DNA of 64,000 nucleotides, taken from positions 620,001 through 684,000 of the forward strand of contig NZ_JAFFIX010000001.1 in the NCBI RefSeq assembly GCF_016916835.1. The letters run 5' to 3'. Origin of the DNA: Actinacidiphila bryophytorum. GTDB lineage: Bacteria > Actinomycetota > Actinomycetes > Streptomycetales > Streptomycetaceae. Shown piece after piece: positions 23,289-31,607 of the stretch; the first letter of the stretch is position 1; every line of letters begins with the position of its first letter. Under the pieces are notes generated by a model. The model made no database searches and had not been told where the DNA came from. It saw only the letters and a list, made by a program, of their open reading frames with translations. Position numbers and translations under genes: made by a program.

Positions 23289-25112
23289 GTGGCCACCGCA
23301 GACGACACGGGAAGAGCGGGTGTGCACGGTGTCGGGCTCTTGGTGCACCGGGAACTGCAATGGAAGTTCCGGGAACAGCATGAGTCCGATGTGGGCATCG
23401 ATGCCGTGATCGAGGTTGCCAGTGCGGGAAATGCGACGGGCAAGCTGATTGCGGCGCAGATCAAAGCGGGTGCGAGTTGGTTCCGCGAGCCGGCCAAGAG
23501 TGAGCGCGGCTGGGTGTTCCGGGCGAAGAAGCGCTTGCTTGACTACTGGCTGGGCTATGAGATTCCCGTCGTGGTGGTTCTCTACAACGAGGCTACGCAG
23601 CAGGCGTACTGGCAGCACGTCAGCATGACCCACGTGACCCTCACGCGTTCGGGATTCCGCATGACGGTGCCGGAATCGCAGCAGTTGGAGCATTCTGCCG
23701 CAGGTAAACTCTCTGCGCTTGCGGCCTTCCCTCTCGCGGCGCCTTTGCTCAGGCATGTCGCAGAGTTACGCGATACCCTCGGCGCGGATCACCCCCAGAC
23801 CCTGTCCGCCACCGCCGATGCTGCGGCCGCTTTCCAGAAGGCAGGCGAATACCGTGTGGCCGTCGATTACGGTAAGGACGCGCTTGCACGGTTTCGCAGC
23901 GTGTCCGGGGCAGATCATCCGGACACGCTGGAAACTGCTTACGGCTTAATATGCTCCCTGAATCTCAACGGCGAGCACGAAGCCGCGAGAAGGCTGGCAG
24001 AGGACACGCTGGCCCGGCGTCGACGCGTCCTGGGGGCCGATGACTACCGCGCCCTGCTCACCGCGGAAGCCCTCGTGACGACCCTGTCCCGGCTCGGCGA
24101 CTACGACGCGGCGCGCTCGCTCGGCCGCGACACCCTCACCCGTCTGCGCAGCACGCTGGGCGAGGAGCACTCCGAGACCGTCGATTTCGCAGAGGTCTTC
24201 GTCACCATCCTGGCTCGTATGGGCGACCGCGAGGGGGTGCTCGACCACGTTCGCCAGGCACTGATGATCAAGCGACAGAAGTTGGGCAGCGACCATCCGC
24301 ACACCCTGATCGCCGCCCACAACCTGGTGTACACGCTCGCCCACCTGGGCGAGGACGAGGCCGCGCGCAAACTGGCCGAGGACACGCTGGCCCGACGCCG
24401 CCGCGTCCTCGGACCGGACGATTTCCGGACCTTGCGAACCGCGGAAGCCCTCGTTTCCCTTCTGTCCCGGCTCGGCGACTACGACGCGGCGCGGGCACTG
24501 TGCCTGGACACCCTTCTACGCCGGCGCACCACGCTGGGCAACGACCATCCCGAGACCACCGAGCTGGCCAGAATGCTCCTCGCGATCCCGGACAACATGG
24601 GCGAGGACATGGCACTGGACGCAGCGCAGTACAAGTATCTGCGGGAGGCACTCGGCGACGACCATCCCGACACCTTGGCCGCCGCGAGCGCGCTCGCGCT
24701 ACTGCTCGGGGAATTCGGGGAGAACGAGACCGCCTTGGAAGTCGGTGAGGACACGCTCGCCCGCCGCCGTCGCGTGCTCGGGCCGGATCACCCGCACACA
24801 CTCGTCACCGCCCACAACGTGGCCGTCACCCTCAACGAACTGGGACACTACGAAGCTGCGCGCAAGCTGGCCGAGGACACGCTCCCGCTCTGCCGTCGCG
24901 CACTGGCAGGCGATCACTTCGTGACCCTGCGCATGGCGATCGCTCTCGCGTTCGCCCTGTCGCGGCTCGGTGATCACGAGGCGGCGCGGTCCTTGGGTCA
25001 GGACACCCTTACCCGCCTGTGTGCGACTCTCGGTCCGGGCGATCCAGAGGTCACCAGCTTCGCCGACTTCCTCGCCACCCTCCCGCCCCGCCCAGACGGC
25101 GCCAACGCCTGA
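23289..25112 (+). CDS. DUF4365 nuclease-like domain fused to TPR array
   Basis: A 607-residue protein. Residues about 10-150 match DUF4365, a PD-(D/E)xK-like fold: SDVGIDAVIEV with Asp38, then AAQIKAG with Gln57 and Lys59 (Q-x-K in place of E-x-K), then WFREP and the strand EIPVVVVLYNEA. From about 165 to 590 there are some ten kinesin-light-chain-type repeats of about 42 residues (LGADHPQTL..., AARKLAEDTLARRRRVLG). No NTPase domain lies between. GTG start. Codon 220 is TTA and 221 ATA, both very rare here; TTA implies bldA control. GC is visibly lower than in flanking genes, suggesting transfer. A defence or stress effector is plausible but unproven. Confidence 0.85.
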   Translation: MATADDTGRAGVHGVGLLVHRELQWKFREQHESDVGIDAVIEVASAGNATGKLIAAQIKAGASWFREPAKSERGWVFRAKKRLLDYWLGYEIPVVVVLYNEATQQAYWQHVSMTHVTLTRSGFRMTVPESQQLEHSAAGKLSALAAFPLAAPLLRHVAELRDTLGADHPQTLSATADAAAAFQKAGEYRVAVDYGKDALARFRSVSGADHPDTLETAYGLICSLNLNGEHEAARRLAEDTLARRRRVLGADDYRALLTAEALVTTLSRLGDYDAARSLGRDTLTRLRSTLGEEHSETVDFAEVFVTILARMGDREGVLDHVRQALMIKRQKLGSDHPHTLIAAHNLVYTLAHLGEDEAARKLAEDTLARRRRVLGPDDFRTLRTAEALVSLLSRLGDYDAARALCLDTLLRRRTTLGNDHPETTELARMLLAIPDNMGEDMALDAAQYKYLREALGDDHPDTLAAASALALLLGEFGENETALEVGEDTLARRRRVLGPDHPHTLVTAHNVAVTLNELGHYEAARKLAEDTLPLCRRALAGDHFVTLRMAIALAFALSRLGDHEAARSLGQDTLTRLCATLGPGDPEVTSFADFLATLPPRPDGANA

Positions 25113-25171
25113 ACCCGACAAGGGTCCCGGGGCTGATGCAACGTTCTCGGCCGCCCCGGGCGCCTGGCGGC

Positions 25172-25199
25172 TTGACGTATGCTGATATGGGAATACGAT
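25172..25199 (+). promoter_or_regulatory. Promoter of ArsR-type regulator, probably leaderless
   Basis: TTGACG at 25172-25177, a 16-base spacer and TACGAT at 25194-25199. A start about 7 bases downstream coincides with the ATG at 25207, so the mRNA would be leaderless. Confidence 0.55.
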
Positions 25200-25206
25200 G
25201 GCTGGT

Positions 25207-25548
25207 ATGGCACGAGCAGCGACGACGTCGGACGCGTTCAACGCGATAGCGGAGCCGCAGCGGCGGGAGATTCTCGGGCTGTTGCGGGCGGGGGAGCGGG
25301 CGGTGACGGATGTGGCGCGGGAGTTGGGGATCAGTCAGCCGGGGGCGTCGAAGCATCTGCGGGTGCTTCGGGAGGTGGGGCTGGTGCGGGTCAGGGGGGA
25401 CGGGAAGCAGCGGCTTTACGGGCTGGACGCGCGGGGGCTGCGGCCGATCCACGAGTGGGTCGGCGGCTTCGAGCGGTACTGGAACGAGAGTTTCGACCGG
25501 CTGGACGCCTACGTGCAGGACCTGAAGCAGACACGTCAGGAGGAGTGA
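25207..25548 (+). CDS. ArsR-family winged-helix regulator
   Basis: A 113-residue regulator from the ATG at 25207 (ATG 25198 would add three residues). The winged helix shows AIAEPQRREILGLLRAGERAV, the recognition helix region ISQPGASKHLRVLREVGLV and the wing RVRGDGKQRLYGL. No metal-binding cysteines are present. It belongs to the subgroup encoded directly before AHSA1/SRPBCC genes, and the next gene is one, 3 bases downstream. It probably represses this three-gene operon in response to a small molecule. Confidence 0.9.
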   Translation: MARAATTSDAFNAIAEPQRREILGLLRAGERAVTDVARELGISQPGASKHLRVLREVGLVRVRGDGKQRLYGLDARGLRPIHEWVGGFERYWNESFDRLDAYVQDLKQTRQEE

Positions 25549-25551
25549 CCG

Positions 25552-26088
25552 ATGGCAGGGGCAAGGCAGGGAGCGCGGGCGGAGGCGGTGGCCGACCGGG
25601 AGATCGTGGTCTCCCGGGTCATCGACGCACCGCGGGACCTGGTGTTCGAGGCGTTCACCGAGGTGCGGCACCTGGGGCGGTGGTGGGGGCCTGCGGGCTT
25701 CACCACGACCACGCGGTCCTTCGACTTCCGCGAGGGCGGGGTGTGGGACTTCGTCCTGCACGGTCCTGACGGCACCGACTACCAGGAGTGGATCACCTGG
25801 ACCGAGATCGTCCCGCCGGAGCGGATCGCCCTGGTGCACGGCGAGTCGCGCGACGACCCGAACGCCTTCGAGTCGCTGCTGACCTTCACCTCGGAGGGCG
25901 CCGGCGCCGGGACGCGGATCGTGATGCGCACCGTCTTCCCCAGCAGGGAGCTGCGCGACGAGGCCGTCGAGAAGTACCACGCCGTCGAGGGCGGGCAGCA
26001 GACGCTGGACAACCTGGCGGCGTACGTCGCCGAGTCCGTCCGGCAGGACCGGGAAGTCCGGGGGAGCCGGGAGAAGGAGGGCCACTGA
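25552..26088 (+). CDS. SRPBCC (AHSA1-like) protein
   Basis: A 178-residue START-like beta-alpha fold protein that typically binds a hydrophobic ligand in the cytoplasm. Family features are SRVIDAPRDLVFEAFTEVRHL, RWWGPAGFTTTT and WDFVLHGPDGTDY, then VEKYHAVEGGQQTLDNLAAY near the C-terminus. The start lies 3 bases behind the ArsR gene after GGAGGAGTGACCG. Its TGA overlaps the ATG of the next gene (TGATG). It probably senses or sequesters the compound to which the regulator responds. Confidence 0.92.
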   Translation: MAGARQGARAEAVADREIVVSRVIDAPRDLVFEAFTEVRHLGRWWGPAGFTTTTRSFDFREGGVWDFVLHGPDGTDYQEWITWTEIVPPERIALVHGESRDDPNAFESLLTFTSEGAGAGTRIVMRTVFPSRELRDEAVEKYHAVEGGQQTLDNLAAYVAESVRQDREVRGSREKEGH

Positions 26089-26753
26089 TGGCCGGGAAAG
26101 TGTTCGTCAGCGTATCGATGTCCCTGGACGGCTTCAGCGCGCCCGAGTCGATGGAAGGCATCGCCGCCACGGCCGAGCAGCGCGAGCAGGACCCGCGGCT
26201 GGACCGCTGGGTGGCGCAGTGGATGGCCCTGCACGCGTGGGTCTTCCCGCTGCGGTTCTTCCAGGAGAACCTGAAGCTGGGCGAGGGCGGCGAGGAGGGC
26301 CGCGACAACGACATCGCCCGGGAGACCTTCGAGCGCACCGGCGCGAGCGTCATGGGCCGGCGCATGTTCGACCTCGGTGAGCGGACGTGGCCGCAGGAGG
26401 CGCCCTTCCACACCCCGGTCTTCGTCCTCACACACGACAAGCGCGACCCCTGGGAGCGGCCGGGCGGGACGACCTTCCACTTCGTGACGGACGGCATCCA
26501 CAGCGCCCTGGACCAGGCCCGCGAGGCCGCGGGCGACCGCGATGTCCGCATCGCGGGCGGCAGCGAGACGGTCGTCCAGTACGTCAACGCCGGCCTGGTC
26601 GACGAGGTCTCGATCGCCCTGGCCCCCGTCCTCTTCGGCGCCGGCTCCCGCCTGTTCGAGGGCGTGGACGCATCGAGGGTCGAGCTGGAACAGATCCGCT
26701 CCGAGCCGTCCCCCCGGGTGACCCACCTGACGTACGCGGTGCACAGGCGCTAG
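26088..26753 (+). CDS. Dihydrofolate reductase-like (RibD C-terminal) protein
   Basis: A 221-residue protein of the RibD_C/DHFR-like superfamily. It begins GKVFVSVSMSLDGFSAP and has GASVMGRRMFDLGERTW, the NADPH-binding segment VRIAGGSETVVQYVNAGLVDE and the C-terminal APVLFGAGSRLFEG. An insertion at about 25-70 precedes the ARETFERTGAS helix. It is translationally coupled to the SRPBCC gene (TGATG). The reduced substrate is unknown; such genes often accompany ArsR/AHSA1 pairs. Confidence 0.9.
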   Translation: MAGKVFVSVSMSLDGFSAPESMEGIAATAEQREQDPRLDRWVAQWMALHAWVFPLRFFQENLKLGEGGEEGRDNDIARETFERTGASVMGRRMFDLGERTWPQEAPFHTPVFVLTHDKRDPWERPGGTTFHFVTDGIHSALDQAREAAGDRDVRIAGGSETVVQYVNAGLVDEVSIALAPVLFGAGSRLFEGVDASRVELEQIRSEPSPRVTHLTYAVHRR

Positions 26754-26774
26754 TACGGGACGGTCGCGGCCCGG

Positions 26775-27671
26775 TCAGCCGAGGGCTGCGGCCAGGGTCG
26801 GGGTGGTGGTGGTCAGGAGGGTCAGGAAGGCGGTGGCTGCCGGGGTCGGGGCGGTCGCGCTCCAGATCACGTACTCGACGCGGGCCGGGGCGTCGGTGAC
26901 CTCGATCGTGCGGACGCCGCTCAGGTGGGGGGCGTACGCGGACGGGAGGAGGGCCACGCCGAGGCCGGGGGCGACGAGGCGGGTGACGTAGTCGGCGCTG
27001 GTGACCTCGTAGGCGACGTCGCGGGTGAGGCCGGCCGCGGCGAAGGCCTGGTCGGACTGGGCGCGGCCGGCGGTGCCCGCGGGGAGGTCGACGAAGACCT
27101 CGCGGGAGAGCCGGCGCAGGCTCACCGAGGGTTCGCCGGCCAGCGGGTGCTCGGGGGCGACGACCGCGAGGAGGTTGCCGCGGGCCAGTTCGTGGGCGGC
27201 GACGCCGCGCGGCTGCTTGGTCGTGGGCAGCCCGAGGAAGGCCACGTCCGCGGTGCCAGCCGCGGTCTGCTCGATGAGTTCGTCGCTCGCGCCGATGCGC
27301 AGGCTGATCCGCACCTGCGGGTACCGCTCGTGGAAGTCGCGCAGCGCGGCGGGGACGTCGACCGCGGTGACCGTGGGGATCAGGCCGATCGCGAGGCGGC
27401 CGCGTACCTCGCCGACGGCCGCCGCGACCTCGGCCGCGGCGCGCTCGGCGGCGTCCAGGCACTGCCGGGCGGCGGGCAGGAAGGCCTCACCCGCGGGGGT
27501 CAGCCGCACGCGGCGGCTGGTGCGTTCGAAGAGCCGGGCGCCCAGCTCCTTCTCCAGCCGCGCGACCTGGTGGCTGAGCGCGGACTGCACGACCAGGCAC
27601 CGCTCCGCGGCCCGGGTGAAGCTGTTGGTCTCGGCGACGGCGACGACGTACCGCATCTGCTGCAGCTCCAT
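26775..27671 (-). CDS. LysR-family transcriptional regulator
   Basis: A 298-residue regulator. The N-terminal HTH (MELQQMRYVVAVAETNSFTRAAE and SALSHQVARLEKELGARLFERT) is followed by the effector domain from about residue 90 (RGRLAIGLIPTVTAVDVPAAL). The ATG at 27671 fits the family start. It is divergent from an EamA transporter gene with an 80-base gap containing dyads, the classical LysR arrangement, so it probably controls that transporter. The effector is unknown. Confidence 0.94.
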   Translation of the reverse strand: MELQQMRYVVAVAETNSFTRAAERCLVVQSALSHQVARLEKELGARLFERTSRRVRLTPAGEAFLPAARQCLDAAERAAAEVAAAVGEVRGRLAIGLIPTVTAVDVPAALRDFHERYPQVRISLRIGASDELIEQTAAGTADVAFLGLPTTKQPRGVAAHELARGNLLAVVAPEHPLAGEPSVSLRRLSREVFVDLPAGTAGRAQSDQAFAAAGLTRDVAYEVTSADYVTRLVAPGLGVALLPSAYAPHLSGVRTIEVTDAPARVEYVIWSATAPTPAATAFLTLLTTTTPTLAAALG

Positions 27672-27720
27672 GCATCCATGATGCATCGCGATCGATGGCG
27701 TGACAAACATGTGTTGGACT

Positions 27721-27738
27721 CATCGATCGCCCGCGATG
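27721..27738. promoter_or_regulatory. Candidate LysR operator
   Basis: CATCG-N8-CGATG is a perfect dyad at 27721-27738, between the divergent lysR and transporter starts. A related imperfect dyad (GCATCGCGATCGATG) lies at about 27682-27697. Confidence 0.45.
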
Positions 27739-27750
27739 AGACTGGTGGGC

Positions 27751-28794
27751 ATGACAACCCAGACCGTCGAAAGACCGGGCGGCGGCGGCACCGGGGGCCT
27801 GCGCGGCAGCGGCGGGGCGGCCCGCCCCGCGAACCTGCCGCGTATCGCACTGACCGCGCTCGCGCCTGCCGTATGGGGCACGACCTACATCGTCACGACC
27901 GAACTCCTGCCCGACGGGCACCCGTTGTTCGCGGGCCTGCTGCGTGCGCTGCCCGCGGGGCTGATCGCGCTGGCCTTCACCAGGACGCTGCCGCGCGGCA
28001 CTTGGTGGTGGAAGGCCGCGGCCCTCGGGGTGCTGAACATCGGGCTGTTCCTGCCGCTGCTGTTCACCGCGGCGGAACGGCTGCCCGGCGGCGTCGCCGC
28101 GACCCTGGGGGCCGCGCAACCGCTCGCCGTCGCCTTCCTCGCGGTCGGCGTCCTCGGTGAACGGCTGTCCGCCTGGCGGCTGTTGGGGGGTGTGGTGGGG
28201 GTGGCCGGCGTCGGCCTGGTGGTGATCGGGCCGGACGCGGCGCTCGACGGCGTCGGCATCGCGGCGGGACTTGCGGGCGCGGCGACGATGGCGCTCGGCG
28301 TGACGCTCACCCGGCGCTGGGGCCGTCCGGCCGGTGTCAGCCCCACCGCCTTCGCCGGCTGGCAACTCACCGCGGGTGGGCTCTTCCTGCTCCCGGTGAC
28401 CTTCCTCGCCGAGGGGGCGCCGCCGGAGATCGGCGGGAAGGCCGCGCTGGGCTACCTGTGGCTGGGGCTGGTGGGCGGGCTGATCACCTACGCCCTGTGG
28501 TTCCAGGGCATCACCACCCTGCCGGTCACCTCCGCCGCCCTGCTGGGCCTGCTCTCCCCGCTGGTCGCCGCCGTACTCGGCGCCGCCGTGCTCGACCAGA
28601 CCCTCGGCCCCGTCCAACTCCTGGGCTTCGCACTGTCGTTGGCCGCGCTCGTGGCCGGGCAGCTGCCACCGCCGGGGAGCGTACGGAAGCCGGCGGACCC
28701 GGAGCCGGTGGACCTGAAGCCGGGCGCCGCCAAACCGTCCGCCGCCGAACCCTCCGCCGTCGCCCCGAACACCCCGAAGGGAACACCCCGTTGA
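27751..28794 (+). CDS. EamA/DMT-family transporter
   Basis: A 347-residue inner-membrane protein with ten predicted segments in two EamA repeats. The first repeat begins with ALAPAVWGTTYIVTTELLP and ends with GGVVGVAGVGLVVIGP; the second ends with GFALSLAALVAGQL. A Pro/Ala-rich cytoplasmic tail of about 35 residues follows. It probably exports a small metabolite under the divergent LysR protein. The TGA overlaps the TTG start of the next gene. Confidence 0.9.
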   Translation: MTTQTVERPGGGGTGGLRGSGGAARPANLPRIALTALAPAVWGTTYIVTTELLPDGHPLFAGLLRALPAGLIALAFTRTLPRGTWWWKAAALGVLNIGLFLPLLFTAAERLPGGVAATLGAAQPLAVAFLAVGVLGERLSAWRLLGGVVGVAGVGLVVIGPDAALDGVGIAAGLAGAATMALGVTLTRRWGRPAGVSPTAFAGWQLTAGGLFLLPVTFLAEGAPPEIGGKAALGYLWLGLVGGLITYALWFQGITTLPVTSAALLGLLSPLVAAVLGAAVLDQTLGPVQLLGFALSLAALVAGQLPPPGSVRKPADPEPVDLKPGAAKPSAAEPSAVAPNTPKGTPR

Positions 28795-29429
28795 AGATCA
28801 CCGTCGTCGGAGCCGCCGGCATGGTCGGCTCCCGCGTCCTCGCCGAGGCCGCCCGCCGCGGCCACGACCTCGTCGCCGTCTTCCGTAACCGGCGCCCCGC
28901 CGCGGTGCCGGACGGCGTGACCGCCGTCGAGGGCGACGCCGACGACCCCGCCCGCATCAGCCGGCTGCTCGGCGACGCCGGCACCGACGTGGTCGTCGCC
29001 GCGACCCGCCCGCCCGCGGGCCGCGAAGCAACCCTGGCCGCGACCACGAACTCCCTGCTGGACGCGGCAGCCGCCGCCGGCACGCGCATCCTGGTCGTCG
29101 GCGGCGCCGCACCCCTGCGGCTGCCGGGGGAACCGGAAGGCCTGGTCGCCGACAGCCCGGTGTACGTACCGGCGGAGTACCGCGCCGCCGCGGCGGCCAG
29201 CGCCGCCCAACTCGACGTCTGCCGCGCCCACATGGCCGACTGGGTCTACCTCAGCCCGCCCGCGCTCCTCGAACCCGGCGCCCGCACCGGCACGTACCGC
29301 CGCGCGACGACGACCCTGCTGACCCGTCCCGACGGCACGTCCGGCATCTCGGCGGAGGACCTGGCGGTGGCGGTGCTGGACGAGCTGGAACAGCCGGGCG
29401 GCGTACGGCACTTCACCGTCGGATACTGA
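28791..29429 (+). CDS. NAD(P)H-binding oxidoreductase/epimerase
   Basis: A 212-residue atypical SDR with an N-terminal nucleotide-binding loop (ITVVGAAGMVGSRV), AVEGDADDPARI and RILVVGGAAPLRLPGE. The late ADWVYLSPPALLEPGARTG and ISAEDLAVAVLDELEQP follow the YwnB/NmrA-like pattern. The start is TTG at 28791, overlapping the transporter's stop by 4 bases with AAGGGA 8 bases before it. It is co-transcribed with the EamA gene, so it may modify the exported compound or cope with its stress. Confidence 0.88.
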   Translation: MKITVVGAAGMVGSRVLAEAARRGHDLVAVFRNRRPAAVPDGVTAVEGDADDPARISRLLGDAGTDVVVAATRPPAGREATLAATTNSLLDAAAAAGTRILVVGGAAPLRLPGEPEGLVADSPVYVPAEYRAAAAASAAQLDVCRAHMADWVYLSPPALLEPGARTGTYRRATTTLLTRPDGTSGISAEDLAVAVLDELEQPGGVRHFTVGY

Positions 29430-29449
29430 CGGGCGGGGGTCCCCGGCCG

Positions 29450-30466
29450 CTACCGCCGCACCGTCGAGTCGCGGATCACCAGGCTGCACGGCATGCGGTG
29501 CACCCCGGACGCGGCCCGCCCGCCGATCGCGGCGAAGAGGTACTGCGCGGCGGTGCGGCCCAGCACTTCGAGGTTCATGTCGACGGTCGTCAGCGGAGGC
29601 CGGGTCTCGGCGGACAGGACCTCCCAGTTGTCGTAGCCGATGACCGCGATGTCGTCGGGCACCCGGCGCCCCCGCTCCCGTACCGCCTCCACGAAGCCCG
29701 CGGCGATCTGGTCGCTGCCGCAGACCACCGCGTCGATGCCGGGCTCGGCGGCGAGGGCGATCTCGGCGGCCTGCCGCCCCCACCGCTGCGACCAGGCACC
29801 GAAGAGGACCTCGCCGCCCGCCAGTTCGAGCCCCGCCTCCGCCAGGGCCTCCAGGGTGCCGGCGGCCCGGTCCTGGGCGGCCCGGTAGTGCGGGGACCCG
29901 GCGATGTGCGCGATACGCCGCCGCCCCGCGGTCACCAGGTGCTGTACGGCGATACGGGCGCCGCCGACGTCGTCGGGCACGAACGAGACGTCGTCGGGGT
30001 CGGCGGACGGGGCGTACGCGTAGACGACGGGCACGGGCAGGTCGCGGCTGATCGAGGGGCGCGGGTCGGTGCTCTCGCCGACGACGATGATCCCGTCCAC
30101 CCGGCGGGCCGACAGGGTGCGGATGTAGTGCTGTTCGCGGATGGAGTCGCCGCGCGCGTCGCAGAGCAGGACGGCCATCTCACCGGTGCCGAAGGCGTCC
30201 TCCGCGCCGAGCAGCACGGGGATGCCGAAGCGGCCGACGCTGTCGCCGGTGAGCAGCCCGACGGTGCGGGTCCGCCCTGATATCAGGCTCTGGGCAAGGG
30301 CGTTGGGCTGGTAGGACAGCTCTTCCGCTGCCCGCAGCACCCGTTGCAGCGTCTCGGGCCGCACCTGGCCGCGGCCGTTGAGCGCCTTGGACGCGGTAGC
30401 GATCGACACCCCGGCGAGCTTGGCCACATCGGTGATCGTGGTCGCGCGCCGCCGCCGAGGTGCCAT
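29450..30466 (-). CDS. LacI-family transcriptional regulator
   Basis: A 338-residue repressor from the ATG at 30466. A GTG at 30529, with a reasonable AAGGG site, would add 21 basic residues. The LacI HTH reads TTITDVAKLAGVSIATASKALNG, followed by the hinge NALAQSLISGRTRTVGLL. The sugar-binding core has VDGIIVVGESTD, DDVGGARIAVQHLV and AVIGYDNWEVLSAETRPPLTTVD. The local target is unclear. The two LacI-type operators near 34.8 and 35.1 kb are possible sites, but no operator was found beside its own gene. Confidence 0.92.
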   Translation of the reverse strand: MAPRRRRATTITDVAKLAGVSIATASKALNGRGQVRPETLQRVLRAAEELSYQPNALAQSLISGRTRTVGLLTGDSVGRFGIPVLLGAEDAFGTGEMAVLLCDARGDSIREQHYIRTLSARRVDGIIVVGESTDPRPSISRDLPVPVVYAYAPSADPDDVSFVPDDVGGARIAVQHLVTAGRRRIAHIAGSPHYRAAQDRAAGTLEALAEAGLELAGGEVLFGAWSQRWGRQAAEIALAAEPGIDAVVCGSDQIAAGFVEAVRERGRRVPDDIAVIGYDNWEVLSAETRPPLTTVDMNLEVLGRTAAQYLFAAIGGRAASGVHRMPCSLVIRDSTVRR

Positions 30467-30595
30467 CGCCAGGAACGCCTTCTCGTCCGCAGGGAGCCGA
30501 CGCCGCTCATCTTGCCTGCGCAAAGCCACGCGGGCACCCTTGCGCGGAATCCGGGTGGGCGCGCGGGCGACGCCGGCTGCTTCGGCGGACGGCCG

Positions 30596-31552
30596 TCACA
30601 TGTCGCCGACGGCCATCCACAGTTGCACGTCGGACATGTAGAGCCGGCCCGGCCGCTGGGCGGAGGTGTCCGGGACGGTCGTACGCACCACCGGGTGGTC
30701 GCCCTTGGTGACGGTCACCTCGGCGCCGGCGTACCGCTCGTTCTGCTTGGTGATGACGCCGCGGAGCTTCTCCGCCAGCTTGTCCGCGGTCGCCTCATCC
30801 TTGACAGCCGCGCACAGGATCTCGGTGTTCTTGCCCGAGTCGTCGGCCTGCTGGCCGAGTCCGCTGAGCAGCACCGGCTTCCCGGTGGCCAGCGTGTTGA
30901 AGTCGGCGCGGTAGACGTCGCCCATGCAGCCCGCGACGACCTGATACTCCTTCGTGTCGGCCAGCGACTTCCCGTGCGCGGGGTCGGTGGGGGAGAAGCC
31001 CTTGGCCTCGGTGGAGTACCGGATCTGGTCCTTGGCGATCACGAAGACCGGCCCCGAGCCGTCGGACGGCTTCCAGACCTGCTCGCCGTCCTGCTCGTCG
31101 GCGGTGTAGCCGCTCTTCCGCAGCGACGCCTCGATGGCGGCCGGGTCGAACCTGCCGTCCCAGTGGCCGAGTTGACCGCTGTCGACGGCCGCGTCGATCT
31201 GGTCCTGCTTCATGGTGTCCGCCCACGGCCCCGCGGTGTAGCTGCCGAGCACCGCGCTGGCGGGGTTCCCGATGAGGCTGAACCGCTTCGGGTCCGTCGT
31301 GCCCAACTCCCGCGCCCTGGCGGTGTCCACGTACGTCACCGCCTTCGCCGCGGCACCGGCCGGCATGTGCCGCAGCGACTTCAACGCCTCGGACCCGCCC
31401 CCGCCCGACCCCGACGAACACCCGGCGACACCGGCGAGCAGCGCCACCGCCCCCGCGAGGGCGGCGACAGCCGGTACGTGCGCCTGGCGGCGGGCGTCGG
31501 CGGGGGCCTGGACGTGGGCGGACGGGTCGGGGGATCTCCGGGCTATGTGCAT
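30596..31552 (-). CDS. Secreted lipoprotein (DUF7373-like)
   Basis: A 318-residue lipoprotein with signal-peptide hydrophobic core (VAALAGAVALLAGVAG) and lipobox Cys45. A Gly/Ser linker follows, and the mature part resembles actinobacterial lipoproteins containing YVDTARARELGTTDP and YSTEAKGFSPTDP. The function of the family is unknown. The start at 31552 gives a long but basic n-region. It sits behind the MFS gene on the same strand with a 55-base gap. The name DUF7373 is from recall and should be treated as tentative. Confidence 0.8.
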   Translation of the reverse strand: MHIARRSPDPSAHVQAPADARRQAHVPAVAALAGAVALLAGVAGCSSGSGGGGSEALKSLRHMPAGAAAKAVTYVDTARARELGTTDPKRFSLIGNPASAVLGSYTAGPWADTMKQDQIDAAVDSGQLGHWDGRFDPAAIEASLRKSGYTADEQDGEQVWKPSDGSGPVFVIAKDQIRYSTEAKGFSPTDPAHGKSLADTKEYQVVAGCMGDVYRADFNTLATGKPVLLSGLGQQADDSGKNTEILCAAVKDEATADKLAEKLRGVITKQNERYAGAEVTVTKGDHPVVRTTVPDTSAQRPGRLYMSDVQLWMAVGDM

Positions 31553-31607
31553 GACAGCGGAGTCTATGGGCCGGCACGCGGCCCGTCGGCGGGAACGCCG
31601 CCCTCCG

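Noticed and set aside
22700-25200. An integrative element inserted at rnpB
   Set aside because: No integrase, excisionase or duplicated rnpB end was found. The IS scar alone does not show a larger element.
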